Assembly: GCF_005885675.1 (NCBI RefSeq)
Contig: NZ_VANR01000007.1
Coordinates: 1 to 64,000, forward strand
Reading direction: 5' to 3'
DNA length: 64,000 nucleotides
Source of the DNA: Polaribacter aestuariivivens
Lineage (GTDB): Bacteria; Bacteroidota; Bacteroidia; Flavobacteriales; Flavobacteriaceae
Every line of letters starts with the position of its first letter. Within the stretch, counting starts at the first letter, position 1. The notes beneath the pieces are model-generated. The model was given only the letters and a program-made list of their open reading frames with translations, was not told the origin of the DNA and made no database searches. Both the position numbers and the translations under genes were made by a program. Positions 61,122-64,000 of this stretch are shown here, one piece after another.

Positions 61122-64000
61122 CTATATTTTTATAAGTATTTTTTTATTAAAATTACCTTTATTCGTTTTTATATTAATAATGTAAAAACCACTTTTTATT
61201 TTTCTTTTTATAGGTAATTCTATTTTTTCAAGTTCACTTTTAACTTTCCATTTTTCAACCATTTTACTGTTTAATGCATAAAGTTTAGCTTGTTTTATTT
61301 TTGAATTTTTTTGTTGGATTATGATACTATTTGAGCTTGTGTTGTAATACACATCAATCTCATTGCTTTGTATTTCATTATCTTTTATTTTTGGTTTTTT
61401 ATACTCATTAAAATTGATAAAAAATCTATCTGTATAAGTTCCAGTTTCTAAATTAATATTTATATTATTTTCTAATAAATATGATTTTTCTGTAACTTTA
61501 TCTATTAAATAAACGGGTGCATCTATATTAGAAATTTCATCTATTTTGATAGAAATTTCACCAGAATAATTCATAATAATTTCTAAAGGAATTTCTAAAT
61601 CTTCTCTAATACTTTCTACACCTGCTATGGAATATTTATTTTCATCTTCAGGAAATTTCCAATAAATATCTGTAGGGTTTAAATCGAAAAGTTCACTGTC
61701 GTAACCAAGATCTTTACTAAAAGAATTGTTTTCATTAAAAGAAATACCTATTTGACGGTGTAAAAGCTTATTATTTTCATTTAAAAAATCCATTCCTAAT
61801 TTTATAATAGGTAATTTGTTTGTTACTTTTTTTACAGCTTTTTTCTTTGTACTCGTTTTAAAGAATAAAGATTCGTCTCCAAGAGTTTTATACTCTCTTT
61901 GACTGTTATTAAATACAACATTTCCGCCAGAACTACTGCCACCTATAAAAAAACCTTGACCAACAGCAATGTATTTTTCTGGAGCTTTGTAAACTCCATT
62001 TCCTATAGAAGGTGTGTTTGTTCCACTATCTTTATTATTAGAAGAAACTTGATTGGCAGCTAAACCCATAGAAATATTTCTTGTTGCATAACCACCTACA
62101 TAACCAGAAAAGTTATGACCAGAAGTATTTGAAGATTCAATATCTTCTTCTCCTGCATGTTGCCAAAAGTAAAGTGTACCAGTAATAGCACCTAAATTGT
62201 CTTCTATAAATTTTTTAGAATTAATTGCTGATGCATACGGATTACCAACTAAATAAGATTCGTTAGCGCCAATAGCTGTTGTTAAAGTTCCATCTTTTGG
62301 AGATCCTACAAAAGTGTAATTTTGATTAGTACCTGTACCTTTCATTAAAAAACCGTCTGTTTCTGGTATAGCACCAGTACTACCTTTTCTCACGTAGTTA
62401 GACCTTGTTCCATCTCCACTTGCATAGGTGTAAATCCAGTAATTAGATATTTTTATAGGAGAAGTTGTGTCACCATCAAATCCGTTTACAAAATTAATAT
62501 CTACAATATCAGAATTTTCACTTAAAACATTAGTACCATCTTTTAATACGTTTGCAACACTAAAATCATTGGCTCCAATTGAATTTACAGGACTACTCAT
62601 GTATGTATATCTGTAAATACTTTGCACAGAAGTTTGTACATCTTTTAAAACTTTTCCTGATCCAATAATTTCGCTATTATTTTGATGTGTTTGTATTAAT
62701 TGAGAGTTTCCTGCAAGTCTTATTTCATTGGTAGTATTTGTGAAACTTATAGATTTATTTACCACTAAAAGCGCATTGTTTAAAGTAAGCTTTCCTTCAC
62801 TCTCAAAAGATAAAGTGTTTGCAGGCAATTGATTTGAACTATTAAAATTTTCATTGATAATAACAGTTCTAGATCTATCTGGTAAGCCATTAGACCAACT
62901 GTTACCAGTTCTAATGGTTGGTGCAATACTGTGTTCACCTAACTGTGAGTTTTGATTTGTATTTGCTGAAATTATTTCTGAAAGTAGCGGTGCATGAGGA
63001 TGTCTTTCAGGACCCCCATCTGCTGAATCTTTGTAAGGGTCTAAATTGTCATCAACAAAAAGAATCCATTCAGATTCAGTAAAGTTTCTGTTGCCTTTAT
63101 CAATTAAGTCTGACCTTATATAACTTGAATTATTTGGAATATCTGTTACAACATCTGTTCTTAAATCCCAATTTTGATTTATAGAGTTTTTTGAAAGTGT
63201 AATAAAATCATTTTCACCATCAAAAGCTGTTAAAACATCGTTGTTTACTAAACCAATACCATTTTTAACATTGGTAATGGTTGCATCTGTATTTTTAAAT
63301 AGAAATGCTTCTCCAGGATTAAAAACACTTGTATATGTTAATCTTGTATCTGGTAAAACGTCAGATAAATTGTTTGTATTTTTATCTAAATAAATACTTA
63401 TTCTTACGGTATTTTCTGGAACTATTGCTGTTGGATGAATATTTTTTATTTCTATCCATCTATCTGTACCAGATTGATAAACTTGGGTAATTATTACTTC
63501 TCCACATCCATTAATACTGTTGTCTAAAGCATAAGAGTTGTAAGTGTTTGTAAAATTACTAGTTGCGCTTGAAGCATCTAAATCTTCTAATGTGTTTAAG
63601 TAACCATTATTACCAAAATCACCTTCAATAATTGAGTTTACAATACCATTAAAATCTAGTAAATTTGCAGGAACACCAGATTCTATTGCATCTGAACAGC
63701 CATCATTGTCTGAATCTGAATCTAAGCGATTTGGAATACCATCATTATCTGTATCAATATCATTACAAGATTGGTATGCTTGGTATTCTAAGTAATCTAC
63801 TTCAATTCTACCACCTTCTCTAACTGACATAGATATTTTTATGTATTGTGTATCTTCAGTTAAAGTATAATCAGTATTTTTTGATGAGTTATTGTTGTTG
63901 TTGTGAGAAATAGAAAGTGGGTTTGATGTAGTTGAACCATCAATATTAGACTGTTCTATAACTATTGTTTTATTAGAATTATTGGTAGCAAATGTTTGAA
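61122..64000 (-). CDS. Large T9SS-secreted surface protein, C-terminal part (5' end beyond the window)
   Basis: The frame is open to the right edge, at least 959 codons; the first in-window Met (63830) is not the start. Seen in order: an Asn-rich stretch, a calcium-binding thrombospondin type 3-like repeat (DTDNDGIPNRLDSDSDNDGCSDAIE), a possible lamin-tail-like domain (GEVIITQVYQSGTDRWIEIKNIHPTAIVPENTVRISIYLD), a long middle region with NPYASAINSKKFIEDN and GQGFFIGGSSSGGNVVFNNSQR, as in many flavobacterial surface proteins, and a C-terminal type A sorting domain (last 75 residues, SGFYIINIKTNKGNFNKKILIKI). It is a predicted client of the type IX system that includes PorQ. The middle region's function is unknown. 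Confidence 0.85.
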   Translation of the reverse strand, partial: QTFATNNSNKTIVIEQSNIDGSTTSNPLSISHNNNNNSSKNTDYTLTEDTQYIKISMSVREGGRIEVDYLEYQAYQSCNDIDTDNDGIPNRLDSDSDNDGCSDAIESGVPANLLDFNGIVNSIIEGDFGNNGYLNTLEDLDASSATSNFTNTYNSYALDNSINGCGEVIITQVYQSGTDRWIEIKNIHPTAIVPENTVRISIYLDKNTNNLSDVLPDTRLTYTSVFNPGEAFLFKNTDATITNVKNGIGLVNNDVLTAFDGENDFITLSKNSINQNWDLRTDVVTDIPNNSSYIRSDLIDKGNRNFTESEWILFVDDNLDPYKDSADGGPERHPHAPLLSEIISANTNQNSQLGEHSIAPTIRTGNSWSNGLPDRSRTVIINENFNSSNQLPANTLSFESEGKLTLNNALLVVNKSISFTNTTNEIRLAGNSQLIQTHQNNSEIIGSGKVLKDVQTSVQSIYRYTYMSSPVNSIGANDFSVANVLKDGTNVLSENSDIVDINFVNGFDGDTTSPIKISNYWIYTYASGDGTRSNYVRKGSTGAIPETDGFLMKGTGTNQNYTFVGSPKDGTLTTAIGANESYLVGNPYASAINSKKFIEDNLGAITGTLYFWQHAGEEDIESSNTSGHNFSGYVGGYATRNISMGLAANQVSSNNKDSGTNTPSIGNGVYKAPEKYIAVGQGFFIGGSSSGGNVVFNNSQREYKTLGDESLFFKTSTKKKAVKKVTNKLPIIKLGMDFLNENNKLLHRQIGISFNENNSFSKDLGYDSELFDLNPTDIYWKFPEDENKYSIAGVESIREDLEIPLEIIMNYSGEISIKIDEISNIDAPVYLIDKVTEKSYLLENNININLETGTYTDRFFINFNEYKKPKIKDNEIQSNEIDVYYNTSSNSIIIQQKNSKIKQAKLYALNSKMVEKWKVKSELEKIELPIKRKIKSGFYIINIKTNKGNFNKKILIKI

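Noticed and set aside
63891..63902. GTT/AAC triplet run in the partial T9SS gene as a microsatellite
   Set aside because: It encodes a short Asn run within an Asn-rich linker and is too short to call a variable repeat.
1..64000. CRISPR array, prophage, transposon or defence island
   Set aside because: No regularly spaced repeats, integrase, transposase, phage structural gene or nuclease/toxin cluster was seen; repeats found are limited to terminators and short operators.

Overview
The window is a 64 kb piece of a low-GC (roughly 30%) chromosome from the Bacteroidota, almost certainly a marine member of the Flavobacteriaceae. The evidence is the TAnnTTTG type -7 promoter boxes, A-rich starts without clear Shine-Dalgarno sequences, type IX secretion components (PorQ and a T9SS-sorted surface protein), and families largely confined to this phylum (DUF6090, DUF3822, LpxR, a flavobacterial 7TM-HD protein). 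A Polaribacter/Tenacibaculum-like genus is my guess from gene order and was not tested.

Layout. 1-300: end of an rRNA operon (23S tail, 5S, terminator). 0.4-6.3 kb: porQ-cmk, queE with a lipoprotein-type RidA homologue, rpsA, a DUF6090 protein. 6.4-11.8 kb: glmM, an outer-membrane protein and a class V aminotransferase in one run, then an LpxL-like acyltransferase and a rhomboid protease. 11.9-13.0 kb: tRNA-Gly and a secreted metallo-hydrolase. 13.1-21.9 kb: the main accessory block, a hydroxyproline-utilisation locus under a divergent AraC-type regulator. 22-31.6 kb: AlkB, RluF, Tgt, LptG/F, a DMT transporter, AccA, a TlpA-like lipoprotein, ClpC. 31.8-39.9 kb: gyrA with a TPR gene, an NlpC/P60 peptidase, a thiolase, a PgpH-like c-di-AMP phosphodiesterase. 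39.9-40.5 kb: tRNA-Ser, tRNA-Pro and a divergent tRNA-Met(CAT). 40.6-54.4 kb: housekeeping genes (a PabC-like enzyme, YqgE, HU, Fmt, RecQ), a three-gene periplasmic PPIase/chaperone operon with a MoxR ATPase, then a PhyH protein, RsmD and DUF3822. 54.5-64 kb: a RecD-like helicase, LpxR, two tandem PPK2 kinases, an ArsC-like phosphatase, an Smr protein, a cysteine desulfurase and a large partial T9SS cargo protein.

How genes work together. The 14-22 kb locus encodes a plausible complete route from hydroxyproline-containing peptides to 2-oxoglutarate: an M24 peptidase and a DUF885 lipoprotein release the amino acid; a proline-racemase-family epimerase, a DadA-like FAD enzyme, a DHDPS-family deaminase and a 2-oxoglutarate-semialdehyde dehydrogenase finish the job. 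A TGGATAA direct repeat with exact 21 bp spacing lies in the promoter between the regulator and the operon and is a strong candidate operator. The first gene has leucine codon use unlike its neighbour.

No CRISPR array, prophage, insertion sequence or obvious defence island was seen. Most of the window is ordinary core genome. The most interesting points are the hydroxyproline locus and its operator, a possible sigma-54-type promoter for clpC, a shared TAnnTTTGCA(C/G)TC promoter signature at tRNA and rpsA genes, start codons only 4-6 nt from -7 boxes, and a structured intergenic element after cmk.
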